This document shows positions 8,943 through 21,341 of a stretch of DNA of 64,000 nt, one piece after another. The notes below the pieces were generated by a model. It saw nothing but the letters and a program-made list of their open reading frames with translations, was not told where the DNA came from and did not search any database. Source of the stretch: Larus michahellis. Taxonomy: Eukaryota; Chordata; Aves; Charadriiformes; Laridae. Made by a program: the position numbers and the translations under genes. Within the stretch, counting starts at the first letter, position 1. Every line of letters begins with the position of its first letter. The DNA lies in contig NC_133917.1 of the NCBI RefSeq assembly GCF_964199755.1, positions 6,019,967 to 6,083,966 of the forward strand. The letters run 5' to 3'.

Positions 8943-11620
8943 GCAGAGCTGGCTGTCTGGGAGAGGCTGAGGGGAGGGGGTGATGTGCTGTGGGGCTTTG
9001 GCAATGGCCCCTGTTTCCAGTGGGCTCCAGCTGGGGCTGAGGCAGCCCAGGGGGGACCCATGAGGTGAGCATGGGCTGGGCCAAGGGCTTAAAAAGGCTG
9101 CAGGTGGGGATGGGCCTGCTGTGCTGAGGGTTTCTAGCTGGGGAGGGGGGTGACTGGGCATGGCTGCCTGCTGGAGCTGGCTGAGGAATGAAATAAAGGG
9201 GGTTCCACAGGCGGGTACCTCCAGCCAGGAAGGGACGGTCCCCGCAGCGAGGAAGGATCCCTCCCAGCCATCCCTGACCGAGGGCACCACCAGCACAGAG
9301 CACCGGGAGTTCGCTGCCTCCGTCGGCTGCGCGTGTGAGCCACCGTGCCTCTGGGATGCCTTGTGGGAGAAGAGCATCGAGGCACCCACCACCTGCTCCT
9401 AGGCAGGGAAGGGTCAGGCCGCCCGCACCACAAAGGAGGAAGGGGCAGAGAGAGAAGCCTCTGGGCAGTGAAGGTCTCCCACACGTGCCAGGAGCTGCGG
9501 TGAGTCACCTGCCCTCTCATGTGTGTCCAGGCCCTTCCCTGCCACGCTTCTCCCGATCTCTGCCTGCGTCCTTGCCTGACCCAGGCTCTGGCTCCTCAAA
9601 AGTTTTTGCTCTTCTGCCAATGCCACCCTGTACTCCGTCCCCTTCTCCGTTTCCTTTCTGTGCCTCTGCCTTCCCAGCTCCCCATCCGCTATTATTTCAC
9701 TCCTCCCACACTGCCTTCTTTGCTATTGCTTGTGAAAATTGCATTTGTAGGTCTCCCTCTACCCAGCGACCCGTCTCTATTTCCAGTGACTCCCTCTGCT
9801 CCACCCCGCATCCCTCTTCCATTGTCCTCTGCCTGTAGCTGTCGGTCTGACTCCATCTCCTGCTATTTAACTTCCTACCTACCTGTATGACCAGTACCCT
9901 GTTGCTTTCCAAATTTTCTTTCTGTGTCTCCATTTACCCAGATCCCCATCTATGTTTTTTAATTCTTCTTGCTTGTCCTCTGCTATGTTACTTTTAAAAT
10001 TTTGTTTCATTGTCTTTATTTATTCAGTTTGCTGACCCTATTTTTTTCTCCCTCTTTTCTTAATCTGTTTGTTTTTTAAATTTTCTTTCTATCAACTTTT
10101 ATCCAGTTTGCCATCCTCACCTTTTTATTTTTCTTGTCTTTCTCTTACCACCTCACTTTAAAAATTCTCTGCCTACTTTTATGAAGCTGCCAATACCGAT
10201 TTTTGTTTCTTCTGCATCGGTCTTGTACTTCATTGCCTGTAAACATTTTTATTTTGTTCGCTGTCCCTATGTTTGGTTTTTTTTCCTTTCTTTCCATAAC
10301 CACTCTCGCTTTTAAAAGGTTCTTTCTGTCCACTTTTATCTCATTCGCTGTGTGTATTTTTAATTTTTTTTCCTAATTCATTAATGCAGAGGCTTTTTAA
10401 AATTTTCTTTCCACATCTCCATTGTATTTTGATGTCCGTATTTCCTAATTATTTCCTTTTGTTTCGCCAATCCCCATCACTTCTTAAATTTCTTACTTTT
10501 ATCCTGTTTATTGTCTTTATTGCTTATCTTTTCTTTTAATTATTTCTTGTCTTTACTTACTACCGTTGTATTTAAAATTTTCTTTCTACATCTGTTTTTT
10601 TTCGCCATCCCTAATTTGTAATATTTCTCTTTATTTACCCTATCGGCTAGCACTCTTTAACTGTTCTTACTATGCCTACTTTTGTTCCCTTTGCTGTCAT
10701 TTTAAAATTATTTATTGTCTTTCCTTAGGGCTGTTGCTTTTTAATTTTTCCTTCTACGTCTCTGATTTAGTTTGCCATTGTTATTTTGTAATTTGTTTCC
10801 TTGCTTCTTTAATCATGGATGCTTTTAAGATTTTCTGTCTACATTTATCTCCTTTGCCGTCTTTATTTTTAATTATTTCTCATCCTTCCTTAGTGCCTTT
10901 TGTTTTTAGATTTTCTTTCTACGTGTTTTAAGTTCGCTGTTTCTATTTTTTAATTTTTTCCTTATTTTCTTAATCCCTGTTACTTACATAATTTTATGTT
11001 TGAGCTCTTTCCCTCAGAAACCTGTCCTCGGGTTTGTTTGTGCCTCAGAGCTCTCTTATCATCCTCTGCGCCATCTAGGATGCTTCCATTTGGTCCCCGG
11101 CCTCCTGAGGACGTCTGTACTCTGTTCCAGTACCCCCCGGACTTCCTCCTCATGTCCCTGTACCTTCTTCGGTCTCTCTGGCCCATTCAGGACCCCTCTC
11201 GTGGTGTCACGACAGCTATAGATGCCTTCAAGGTTGCCCTTAGCACATCTTCAGCTTTGTCTTGGACCTCGCACACCCCTCTCTTTCCCTCAGAAGGCTT
11301 CCCAACTCCATATCTGTGAGCTGGTGTCCGACACTGAAGTTTTGCTTAGCGTAAGTACCTAGACTGGCGAAGCCTTACCTGCGAGATGTAACCTAGCAGC
11401 ATAGCAAACTTTGTCTGAACTCCTCCTTAGTTCAAGAAGGATGGATGGTAGTTGTGTTTTACTTTGATACATTGTAACTTAACTAACACAATGAAATTCC
11501 ATAAGTGACGTTAATGAAGATTATATGCTTAACATTGTGAATAACAGTGACCGTTATGACCAAAGGAAAGGGAACTCTAATTCTTGGAAATGAAGAAAGG
11601 GACATTTCTATCCCGACGGT
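8943..11620 (+). repeat. Segmental duplication S, left copy
   Basis: Collinear with 25,263-27,925. Shared landmarks include the GGGAGGGGGTGATGTGCTGTGG segment (8,974 and 25,308), AGCCAGGAAGGGACGGTCCC (about 9,223 and 25,561), ATTTCCAGCTCCC-type and CCCCATCCGCTATTATTTCAC stretches (about 9,680 and 26,000), and a tail with AGCATATGCTTAACATT-like and GGAAAGGGAACTCTAATTC sequence (about 11,520-11,585 and 27,825-27,890). Identity is clearly below 100% with small indels. No coding region was recognised. The tail has the look of a decayed retroelement but I could not name it. Confidence 0.75.
9900..10980 (+). repeat. T-rich degenerate tandem repeat of about 82 bp
   Basis: An A-run/TTTTCTTTCT landmark recurs at 9,911, 9,996, 10,078, 10,160, 10,241, 10,314, 10,399, 10,486 and 10,574, with spacings of 73-88. 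Between landmarks the phrases TTTATC(C)AGTTTGCC and TATTTTTAATT recur. It is an old, heavily diverged tandem array; the sequence resembles neither coding DNA nor a simple microsatellite. Confidence 0.6.
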
Positions 11621-13674
11621 CCCCCAGGTCTTCTTGCCTGACGGTGACCTCAGTCCGGATGTCATCCTTCTTGCTGAGAGTTTTCTCTCATCTTTGTGGT
11701 GTGTTGTTTTTAGCGTTCTGTGTAGCGTCGGTCTGTGACTGTGTGTCTGGCTCGGAGCCTTGCTGCCTGGGTGTGTAGAGTCCAGGGCAGGCAGAATAGT
11801 GATGAGAGTCTGTAGTTAATATGTGGATCTGTCAAGAAGTGGGGCTCCTTCCCTGACGGCTCGGGAGAAGAGAAGGGGTTTCTAAAGTTTTGGTGCTGGG
11901 GGATGGCTAGGAAAGGGGTGTGGGTTCATGAGTCTTTCTCGGACAGGTTTTGCAGTTGGGTTTGGGTATTGATGGGGTCTGGTCTGTTCTAGCCTCTTGC
12001 ATTTGAGGTGAGCCAGATAATAGCGAGGAGGAGCACAGAACTGGTGATTTCACAGAAATGCAATGGTAACGTTGTGTTTCTTGGCATCTTAGGTGCCGTG
12101 AATAATTGTCGCTGCAGCTTTGGCCTCCAGAATCGGTGTGGAGCAGGCGAGCGGAACGCCACGGCGTTTGGGAGGATGCGGGTGTTGCGGAAGAGGTTGG
12201 CATCTCCTCTCAAGGTGCTTATTGCTGGTGCTGTGGCTGCTTGTGAGATTTTTTTTTTTTTCCTTTTGCAGAGGAAGAGGAGGAACTTGGTGACTGCAGG
12301 CAGATATCAGATGGCTGTTTTTTTGTGGATTGCGTCAAGGATGGATTCCAACCCCCGACCCTCCAAAAGATAAGTTGAGAGACCGATGCCGGAGAGGGGC
12401 CAAGGGGACAAGGTTGACAGCTGCAAAAAGGGGTCTTTGAAGTTAGCATAGTGGTGAGGGCTGTCCCTGGGCACAGTCTCCTTTGGGCAGGTCAAGGATG
12501 TGGCTTACTGCTCAGCGTGATGCTAGCGCATCCCGGGCAGCGCGGTTCCAGCCTGTGTCTGTTGTCGTGTCGTTCGTGTGGTCCGTGTTCTGCGTTGTAG
12601 ACATTTCTCGGGTCTCGAGGTCACCTTTAAGCTCCAGGAGCACGACGTGGCGCCTCGGGCACCCTCCCTAGGGTCTCGAATGCCTGCACCTGTGGGCATA
12701 GCACCAATCGGCTGCCGTTTTTCTTGCTTTAGAAGCTTAAACCATAGATTGGTCTTGTGTCTCAGAAGCTTCTGGACGGCCCACTTCGGCAACTGGGACT
12801 TCTTCCCTATGTCATTAACGTTCTTAGGTCTTGAAGCCAGGCTTCCTGCACATACATCTTATCAGTCTTGACAGTCCCTTCTTATCACAGATGGTGACGT
12901 TCTACACTTTGTTTCAGGGGCTTCCACAGAGCCTCTTCACATCACCGCCACGGTCTCCAGGTCTTCTTGCCCGACGGTGACGTCCGTCCAGGACGTCATC
13001 CTTCTTGCTGAGAGTTTTCTCTCACCCTTGAGGTGCGTTGTTTTTAGCGTTCTGTGTAGTGTTGGTCTGTGCTTGTGTGTGTGTGTCTGGCTCGGAGCCC
13101 CCCCTGCCCGGGTGTGTAGAGTCCAGGGCGGGCAGAATAGTGATGAGAGTCTATAGTTAATATGCGGATCTGTTGAGACTGAGGCAAAGGCTGTGTAGTC
13201 ATCTGTAATTGATTAGCTCTCAGTAGGTTATGGGGATGGGTGTTTCATTAGTGCATGTTGGCATAAGCAGAGCAAAGTTTGGAGAGGCTGTTTATGATTA
13301 GTGAAGGAGATAATATCTCAAAGATGTTTAGGCTGCTTTGTGTGGGGTGTAATGTTTGTGGGCTGGCTTTTTTTTTTGATGGCAGGCTGTAGTTGGACCT
13401 AGTTGAACCGTGTTTCTAAGTAGAAACAAGACCTTTGGAATTAAGCTGCTGCTCTGCATCAGGGTAATGTTTGATATTGTGTGGGTTTTTTTTTTTTTTA
13501 GATGCAGAAAGACGAGACGGGCAGAGCAACGCAGGGGAACCGAGAGGAGCTCCGTACGAAGGTGGCTTGGCATGAGGTATTAAAGGGAAGATCTGACCGG
13601 TGGCTCCATGAATACAATTGGGCAATTCTTCTTTTTTTTTCATGTGAATGTGAGGTTGCATAGCCATGTGCGAA
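11621..13674 (+). repeat. Cassette C1, promoter-less
   Basis: Starts with an isolated module H at 11,628, joined directly to the end of the segmental duplication. Block C follows from about 11,835, with a GAGGTGAGC donor-like site near 12,007. D is at 12,093-12,146, and E starts at 12,272 after a T-run and TTTTGCAG. F lies near 12,525, a second H at 12,961 with a frameshift relative to other copies, I near 13,339 and J from 13,502. J begins with an ATG and stays open for about 60 codons into flanking DNA, but other copies of J carry stops. Collinear with 31,950-33,755. Confidence 0.6.
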
Positions 13675-14441
13675 TGTGCTGGACTGAGGCACAACAGAAC
13701 CAGTTTTCATTTCAGTAATTCTACTTTTCAGGTAAGTCTCTTCCAACTAACTGAACTCTCTGAAAATAATGACATATTTTTCAGGTAGTATCCACTTCCA
13801 GAGCGCTAAGACCTTATGTTTACACTTAACATGAAGGGATGCTATGCAGAGAGGCCCTTGCTTATACCTATTGCTATAACAACACAGCTCAGCTAACCTT
13901 TATATATGCCCTGTTGGAGGGTTGGATCAGAAAAGGGTAGATGGGTCGCACCCATGGTGAAGAGTAGATGGGACCGGTGACCCGAATCTGACTGATGGGC
14001 TATCGCATCCCATCCTCATCACGCTCAGTATAAAAGCGGAGGCATCGAAGGGGTCAGTACCTTTCCTTCAACGGCTGGCGTCCGAGGACTCTTCTGTCTG
14101 TTTGACATCCTTCGATCCCCATCCATGCATTTGTGCTACCAGATCCAGAATCCAGTTCCAATCCGTCGCCAAGTCCAGTCTCGGACTTTGCTCGTGCCTG
14201 CCAGAGAAGCGATGGTCATCCTGGGCGCTCAATACTGGGTTGGGTATATATTTTATCTATTTTATTGTTTTCCTGTTATTGTTGTTTCTCCTCGGTATAA
14301 CTTTTCTGTTTATATTTCATTATGAAAGAGTTCAGTTTCTCTTTCAGCCCCTAAGTCTCCCTCCCATTCTTTCCTTCCTCAGGAGAGAAGTTAAAAGAAA
14401 GCATCTGTCTCTCGTTTTAATGCCCAGCCTAAGCTGCAACA
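13675..14441 (+). mobile_element. Solo LTR copy a
   Basis: Starts TGTGCTGGACTGAGG and ends CTGCAACA. It carries a core-promoter TATAAAAG at about 14,029-14,036 within CGCTCAGTATAAAAGCGG. It is related along its length to 29,263-30,032 and 33,756-34,510. Its flanks are shared with the 33,756 copy (CATGTGAATGTGAGGTT upstream in both), so these two are one insertion copied by segmental duplication. No internal retroviral genes are present. Confidence 0.65.
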
Positions 14442-14818
14442 GCAACGATGGTTAGGGCACCGGAGCGGACTCGGCCGAGGAAAGCGGCAGGCTAGAGCAT
14501 CGGCTCTTTCTCATCCTGTTGTATTACAGGCGGCACACAAGCCTCTGCTTACGCTCTGTCCGTCGGTCCTATCCAGAACGTAGTTCTGGCAGAAGTCGGG
14601 TAATACGCGGGGTCTCGATAGAAGTGACGTGTGGGATTTTCTTTACAAGGAAACTGAAGGACATTGAGTCTTGATAAAAACGTGGTTATTGGGCTTAATG
14701 GTCTACTTGCCTATGGAAGTTAGGATGATGTCTTTCTCTTTCTGTCTACGCCCTGCAAAAGTTTAATTAAGTTTACGTACCTACCGGGCCCCGTTGCTGA
14801 CACAATTGATGTAGTTGT

Positions 14819-14824
14819 AATAAA
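14819..14824 (+). terminator. Candidate polyadenylation signal
   Basis: AATAAA followed within 15-40 bp by T- and GT-rich DNA (GTATTGTC, TTGGTGTTTTGC), about 185 bp upstream of the TATA box of P1. The same arrangement recurs before P3. It could end transcripts of a preceding cassette. Confidence 0.45.
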
Positions 14825-14960
14825 AGAGCATGTATTGTCATTTCCTCTAAGGGTCGCTTTCTCTGTTTTGGTGTTTTGCATGCTGTACTTCTCAGGCCTG
14901 TGAGGAAAGGAGCAGCTGCTCCTCTGGCAGGCTCTATGCCTTGTGGAGGTCAGCCTGGTC

Positions 14961-15152
14961 CCTTTCCCAGGGGATGGTGGGAAGGGCGGTGGGCAGGGCC
15001 CGGGGTATATAAACCACAGCCTCTGCTGGGGCAGCTCATTCTGCTGCCAGGCATCTCCAGGGTTAGAGCTCCACTGGTCCTTCAGTCGCTCGCAACTTTG
15101 GAGGTGCCTCAGCTACTTGGGCGGAGATGTTATCCCATTTAGAGAATCGCAG
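14961..15152 (+). promoter_or_regulatory. Cassette promoter P1 and exon 1
   Basis: A CCTTTCCCAGGGGATGGTGG block and a GGGCGGTGGGCAGGGCCCGGGG block lead to a clear TATATAAA at 15,006-15,013. With a start about 30 bp downstream, exon 1 would run from about 15,037 to 15,152, where GCAG is followed by GTAAGAAG, a strong 5' splice site. The whole element is nearly identical at 35,041-35,234. This is the strongest promoter/exon-1 pair in the left half. Transcription itself is inferred. Confidence 0.6.
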
Positions 15153-15326
15153 GTAAGAAGCTGGAGGTGGTAAGACCTTAAGGACCAGGTGAGGTCTGGC
15201 AGCATGTATAGTAGAGAGCGGTCTTGTATGCTGCTTCTCTTCCTTGTGGTTTTTCAGGTCAGTCATGTTGTAATGAGTGTTCAGAGGTGGTGAGATGGCT
15301 TAACGGTATGGTTTTCTTTATTCCAG

Positions 15327-15409
15327 GTGCGGTGTGTTTTCCTGGAATCCCTGTCTGTATTGAAGATGGAACTTTGGGTTTTTTTTCCACCGGTTTTGCT
15401 GAATTCCAG
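15327..15409 (+). other. Exon-like module A in C2
   Basis: 83 nt bounded by TTTATTCCAG and by CCAG followed by GTAAAT. Conserved core: TTTTCCTGGAATCCCTGTCTG then TATTGAAGATGGAACTTT, shared with 2,779, 31,510 and 35,409. No convincing coding frame; the module probably belongs to a non-coding or decayed transcript. Confidence 0.5.
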
Positions 15410-18097
15410 GTAAATAATGATAGCACTTTTCTTAATCAGGCAGATGATGAGATTACTTCACAGGGCTTGGGTGTGCATCTTGTCTGCAGTCTTAGGTGGA
15501 GTTTTTGCATTTTTCAAGAAAGCAGCAGGGACATAAGGTATAATGTCTTTCAGGGTGTGGGACGCCTCATCGCCTTCCCCCATGGTGCGCAGGGTTTCGC
15601 TGTGTCCCTGGAGCCTTTGCGGCTTGCGGCAGGCCCCTGGTGTAGGTCGGGTCAGGGCTTCGCTGACTCTGTGTGTCTTTAGCAGGGCCCAGAGTCTGTG
15701 GGAAGATGGGAGATAGGAGGTGCCTGGCGAAGGCGGGGCTCGGAAGAGCAGCTTCCAAGGAACAGCCAATGCCGGGGGGTCGGGCCGGCAAATACAGGGT
15801 GGGAGCTGTGGGGAAGAAGTGGGGCTCCTTCCCTCATGGCTCAGGGAGAAGAGAGGGGCTTTCTAAAGTTTTGGTACTGAGGGATGGTTAGGAAAGGGGT
15901 GTGCGTTCACAAGTCTCTCGGACAGGTTTTGCCGTTGGGTTTGGGTGTCGACGGAGCCTGGTCTGTTCTAGGCTCTTGCATTTGAGGCGAGCTGGATAGT
16001 ATCGAGGAGGAGCATGGGACTGGTGGTTTGGCAGAAGCGCAATGGTAATGTTGTGTTTCTTAGTATCTTAAGTGCCGTGAATAACTATCACGGCAGCCTC
16101 GGACTCTGGAATCATCACGGAGCAGGCGAGCGGAACGCCAAGGTGTTGGTGAGGCTGAGGGTGTTGTGGGAGAGGTTGGTATCTCCTCTGAGGATGCTTA
16201 TGGCTGGTGCTGTGGCTACTTCTGGGATTTTTTTTTTCTTTTCCTTTTGCAGAGGAAGAGGAGGGACCTGGTGACAGTGGGAATGTATTGGATGGCTGGT
16301 TTTGCTGGACAGCACCAGGGAAGGATTCAGATGTCCGGCCCTCCGAAAGCTAAGTTGAGAGTCAGGCACTGGAGAGGGGCGGAGGTGGACAATTGCCAAA
16401 TGGGAGCTTTGATGTTAGCGTAGTGAGGAGGGCTGTCCCGGGGCACGGTCTCCTTTGGGCAGGTCAAGGATGTTGTTTACTGTTCGGCATGATGTTAGCG
16501 CATCCTGGGCGGGGCAGTTCCAGCCTGTGTCTGTTGTCGTGTCGTTCATATGGTCCGTGTTTTGCATCTTAGCCCTTTTTTGGGTCTCGAGATCATCTTT
16601 AAGGTCCAGGAGCCTGACGTGGGGCATTGGGTTTCATCCTTAGGGTCTTGAACGCTCGGACCTGTGGGCATAGCTCCATTTGGCTGCCGCTCTTCTTGCA
16701 TTAGAAACTTAAAGCGTGCATCAGTCTTGTATCTTGGAAGTTTCCGCACGGCCCACTTCCACGACTGGGACTTCTTCCCTGCATCGTTACGTTCTTAGGT
16801 CTTGAAGCCGGGCTTCCTGCACGTCTATCTTATTGGGGTTGACAGTCCCTTCTTATTATGTACTATCATGTTCTACACTTTGTTTCAGGGGGTTCCGTAG
16901 AGCATCTTCACGTTGACATCGTCACGATCCCCCAGATTTTCTTGCACGATGCTGACTTTGGTCCTGTTGTCATCTTTCTTGATGAGAATTTTCTCTCGTC
17001 TTTGAGTGGCATCATTTGCAGTGTTCTGTGTAGCATCTGTCTGCAGCTGTGAGTGTTTGGCTCGGGGCTGCCCTGCCCGGGCGCATAGTGTCCAGGGTGG
17101 GTGGAATCATGTGGAGAGTCTATATGTATTATATGAATCTATGTAGATCGGGGCAAAGGTGTTAGAGTTATCTCAGGGTAGCCATCAGGACGTTGTGTGG
17201 ACAGCTCTTGCATTTTTGTTGTTTGGGAAGATCAGAGGCATGTTGGAAATGCAATACAGCAGTAATGAAGAGGAGTTCATGTCGAAGAGGGTATGGCTGC
17301 TTTTTGTGCGGATTTTTTTTTTTGTAATTTTCTTCATGTAAGATTGTATTTGGATCTTAGGTGGTATTTGTAAAAGGTGCAAGACTTTGTTATTATGACC
17401 CTATTGCTCTGCCTCAAGGTGATTTCTTTGATGTTCTTGCAGATGCAGCGGGACAAGCTTGGCAGGGCAGCATAGGAGAGGGGAGCAATGTAAGAAGGTG
17501 AATCAGCACATGGTATTAGAGAGAAGATGTGGCTTTGAGTACTGTATGTATTGGTTCTTTTCAATTTGAAGTTTTGAAGAAATGAATGACACGGGATGTG
17601 GGGATGGGGATGAGTCAGTCAAGGTCAGCAGCGGCGGGCGGGCTGAAGTATCACATCTTTCTCAGAGGGAGTAACTTTCAAGTTTTAAGGAACCCATGTC
17701 AGTTGGGTTTTACAGGTGGTTTGCAAACCTTCAGGTTGCATGCCTCAGGGGAGGACGGGTGGGCAAGGTGAGGGAGCGGGAGATGGGAATTTGGTAGGGC
17801 TTTGGGCGGTATCTCAGCATGAGTTTCTTCAGTTGGTGTGACACGCAGGGTCAGAGGGGTGATGCTGCACGCCCACTGAGTAGTCCCAGCAAGTGAGGCG
17901 GTTGTGGACACGTTGGTGTCTAATAGCTCAGTACTATATTGCAGCTCACTGGAGTGTTTGTCTTTGGTTTTGCAGGTGCTGCACGCCTCTGGAGCCAGAC
18001 GAGCGTTTGAGGTGAGCTGGGTAGTAGAGAGGTAACACATGGGGGGTGGTGGTTTCCCGTAAGCTCAACAGTAATATTGTGTGTCTAGCTGTCTTAG

Positions 18098-18151
18098 GTG
18101 CCAGAACCAGGGAGCGCCGCATCGTCCGAATCTGGAATCTGTGTGGAGCAG
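18098..18151 (+). other. 54-nt exon-like module D, open copy
   Basis: Bounded by GTCTTAG and by GGAGCAG followed by GTGAGC. It is exactly 18 codons and open in phase 0 (VPEPGSAASSE...CVEQ). The copy at 39,796-39,849 is open in the same phase with a similar peptide. Six other copies have TGA or TAA at codon 3. Eight of nine copies keep or nearly keep the 54-nt length. Confidence 0.45.
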
Positions 18152-18370
18152 GTGAGCAGAAGGGTATGGTGCATCTGATGTGGGGGATATTGCAGTACAA
18201 CTTAGTGTTGACAGATGCGATGGTGCCTGATGGCACCATTTTGTGGAAATTGGGGTTCCCTTGTTTGTTTTTGCAGATGATGAAGAGGAAACTCAGTGAC
18301 TCCAGGATGCATCGATTTGACATATGGTAATCTATCTTTTTTTTTTCTTGTCGAGCAGGTCTCCAGAGTC

Positions 18371-20744
18371 CTGCCCCTCAGAAAGGGAAGTTGAGGTACC
18401 GGCAGTGGAGCTTCCTGGGGGAGGGGACAGGGTTGGAAATAGCAGTGAGGCATTTAAAAGTGAGCGCAGCGCTCCAGGCTGTCCAGGAACGGTCCCCTTC
18501 AGGCACGCAAGCGGAGCGGTAATTGTCCTGATGGTATGTGACACTATCTTGCATTGTACTGCCTTGTATTGTGTTTTGTCTGGAATTGTATCGCTCTGTA
18601 GTTTTCCCGTCTGCTGTCTCAGACGGTCCGGCATGGTAACGCCTGTATTCCATTACGTCTTACACTGTATTGCTCATTCATTGTCTTCACTGCAATCTGA
18701 GTCTGTCACGTTGTACCGTTCGCTACATTGTTACTCTGATGGATTGTTCTGCATCTGACTGTACTGCATTGCTGGGCTCTGTGTTGTTTTTGCATTGCTC
18801 TGTAACTGTCTTGGCTGCTGTCTGAGACTGTCTCGCATTGTCTGCTTAGGTATTTTTTGTTTTGTATTGTATTTTGTATTTGAAATAGTATTGCATTGCC
18901 CGGCTCCATATCGGTTTTGCATCATAGCGCCCCGTAGTTGTCCTGACTGCCAGGTCGGACTGTGTTGCGTCATATAGTTCTGTATTTTGTTTGGCGTTGC
19001 ATCATTCTGTACTATAAATTGTATCACTTTGCCTACCCATATCTCGGTTTTGCGTCGTATCGCTTTGTCATTGTCTTGACTGCTATCTGAGACAATCAGG
19101 CACGGTACCCTTCCATATTTTGTTTTGAATTGCATTGTTGCATATTTGAAATCTGTTGCCTCACCTGGCCATGTTTTGGTTTTGCAGCGTCTCGCTTGGT
19201 CATCGTCTTGACTGCAATATGATATATTGTCACCGTACCGCACAGTATGGTAGATTTTTTTTATTTGGTTGTTCTTCCTTTGACCTCGTCTTGCGTTGTT
19301 CTGCCCTGTATCACGGTACGTCTCGAATCGTTTTGGTCTGTCACTGTTTTGACTGTCACGTGAGACACTGTAGCATTGTATCCTTAGGTATTTTGTTTTG
19401 TATTTGAAGGTTGTGTATTTGAAATTGTATTGCATTTTTTGGTGCTATTTAGGTTTTGCATCGCATCACTCTATTTTCCTTAATCGCCATCTGAAACCAT
19501 CTCGCACGGTATTGTTCCATATGTTGTTTCTTTAACGGGTTGTTTTGTATGTGACCGTATATTGTGTTGTCGGGCAGGGCGTTGTTTTTGCCTTATATTG
19601 CTCTAATTTTCCGTGATCGCCATCGGGGATGGTTTTGCAGGGTACCGCCCCATATCGTGTTTCGTCTTGCGTTGTATTGCCCTGTAATTGTCTCGACCGC
19701 CATCTGAGATCGTCTGCCATTGTAAGCACTGTATTACGGGTTTTTTGATTCATTTTTAAGTTACCCTATGTATTTTATTGTATTGCCCTGTATTGTGTTA
19801 CGTCTTGCATGGTATTGCTCTGTATATGTCTTGACTGCCATCTGAGACTGTGGAGTTGTACTGTTTGATATGTTGTTTCTGGAACGGATTGTTCTGTATC
19901 TGACCACATATTGCATTGCCGGGCAGCGTGTTGTTTTTGCATTACGTTGCTCAGTAATTTCCTCGACTGCCATTTGAGATGGTCTTGCGTCGTACGCTTA
20001 AGAATTCGGTTTCGTATTATGTTCTTGTGTATTTGAAGTAGTATTGCTCTGCCTGGCTCAGTTATCGGTTTCGCATCGTGTTGCCCCATCATGCTCTTGA
20101 CTGCTATGTGATGTATTCTGGCATCGTACCACACTGTATTGTGTTTTTTTTAAGTGGTTGTTTTTTGACTGTGTAATGCCTTGTACCGCCCTCTATTGTG
20201 TTACATCTCACGTTATATTGCCCCATTTTAGTCTTGACTGCCTTCTGATCCATTCTAGTATTACACTTCAACATATTCTGGGTTTTTTAATCGGTTGTTC
20301 TTTATCTGGCTGTGTATTGCCTTGTTACTGCCTCGTATTGTGTTGTGTCTTGCATTGTATTGCTCTGTCACTGTCTTGACGGTCATGTTACACATTCTGC
20401 CCTAGGACTGCACTGTATTGTGACTTCTTTAATGGGTTGTTGTTTCTTTGACTGTGTATTGCCTGGTAGCGCCCCATATCGAGTTACGTCTTGCCTTCTA
20501 TTGCTCTGTCATTGTGTTGACTGACCTCTGATATATTCTACCATTGTATGGCGCTCTACTGTCAATTCCTTCATTGGCTGTTCTTTATTTGATTGTATGT
20601 TGCCTTGTACCGCCCTGTGTAATGTTAGGTCTTGCATTGTATTGCCCTGTCGTTGTCTTGCCGGTTATTTTAGACTGTCTGGCACTGTATTGTGCAATAT
20701 CTAACCAGTTGTTTGTTATTTGACCACTGTTGCGATGTGACCCC
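18371..20744 (+). repeat. Degenerate ~140-bp tandem repeat, block 1
   Basis: The unit reads roughly: GGTTGTTCTTTATTTGACTG, TGTATTGCCTTGTACTGCCC, TGTATTGTGTTACGTCTTGC, ATTGTATTGCCCTGTCATTG, TCTTGACTGCCATCTGAT, then ATTCTGGCATTGTACTGCACTG and TATTGTGGGTTTTTTAAT. In the clear part the GGTTG/GGCTG landmark falls at 20,156, 20,293, 20,435 and 20,576, spacings 137-142. Internally the TGTATTGC phrase recurs, suggesting an older short repeat. No coding region is visible. Part of this block (18.26-19.94 kb) is missing from the duplicate at 39.95 kb. Confidence 0.7.
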
Positions 20745-21341
20745 CCCCTTTTTCCTCCAGGCTGCTGCTCAAGCTATAACGACCAGCGAGAGTTGCTACG
20801 AGTGTCACTTGAACTTTGTGGGATGGCTGGCAACAGAGTCAAAGCACTATAAGTCAGTTAGCTTGCTATATAACTAGTGGACAGACCAAGAGCCCTTTGA
20901 GCTCTCTTGCAACGCAGCGGCCTGTTCGCCAGCATCTCCCCTTGAGCGGGGACACTCACTTAAGGTTCTGGTCTTCAAGGCTGAGAGACGACTTGCCGCA
21001 ACAGATTCTGGGTAAGTGACTAATAGCATGCCAAACTTCGCGATTTAGCTCAGTGATATAATGGATTGATGCCGCAGCTAAAATCCTTTAGAGGTAAATG
21101 GTTGCCCAAGTCCGGGGCAAGGATTAGATCCAGCCGCGCCTAGACTCCTCCCTGAGAAGGAGTTTAGAAAGCAAGGGGGTCCTTTCCGAGCCTCGTGACT
21201 CAACGGGAGGGTTTCCCTAACAGCTAGTGTGACCCTGGCTTCTATGCTGTAAATAATCTGGTGAAGCGCCGTCACATGCGCTGCTGCCTTTGTTGAATCA
21301 CTGTGTTGATGTTTCTAAATGTTTCTCTACTTTTCTCTTAA
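20745..21341 (+). other. Element T1: promoter, exon and intron
   Basis: A CCCTTTTTCCTCCAG acceptor-like site at about 20,745-20,760 precedes an exon-like region. Inside it lies a TATATAAC at 20,867-20,874, then GTGGACAGACCAAGAGCCC and TTGAGCGGGGACACTCACTT. The region ends CTGG at 21,011, followed by the consensus donor GTAAGTGA. About 330 bp later TTTTCTCTTAAG forms a weak acceptor before the ~140-bp repeats resume. Five other copies exist (T2-T6). A C-terminal part with GGATCCAGCCGC and CCTAGACTCCTC lies in the presumed intron. Confidence 0.55.

Larger units (their letters stand above)
14442..18370 (+). repeat. Cassette C2, best preserved promoter copy
   Basis: An intercassette piece with AATAAA at 14,819 leads to P1 (TATATAAA 15,006). 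Exon 1 ends at 15,152, a CAGGTCAGT lies near 15,258, and exon A spans 15,327-15,409. Block B is at about 15,526-15,745 and C from 15,816. D lies at 16,073-16,125, with its acceptor AG shifted one base, and E starts at 16,253. F is near 16,490, H starts at 16,936 and J at 17,443. Module K is at 17,976-18,012, a second open D at 18,098-18,151, and a second E from 18,277. 13.7-17.1 kb is collinear with 33.8-37.2 kb, and 16.0-18.25 kb with 37.7-39.95 kb. Confidence 0.65.

Noticed and set aside
8322-9392. Frames of 135-248 codons on both strands over 8.3-9.4 kb
   Set aside because: They cover pyrimidine-rich low-complexity DNA, overlap one another on opposite strands, and the right-hand duplicate does not keep them intact.
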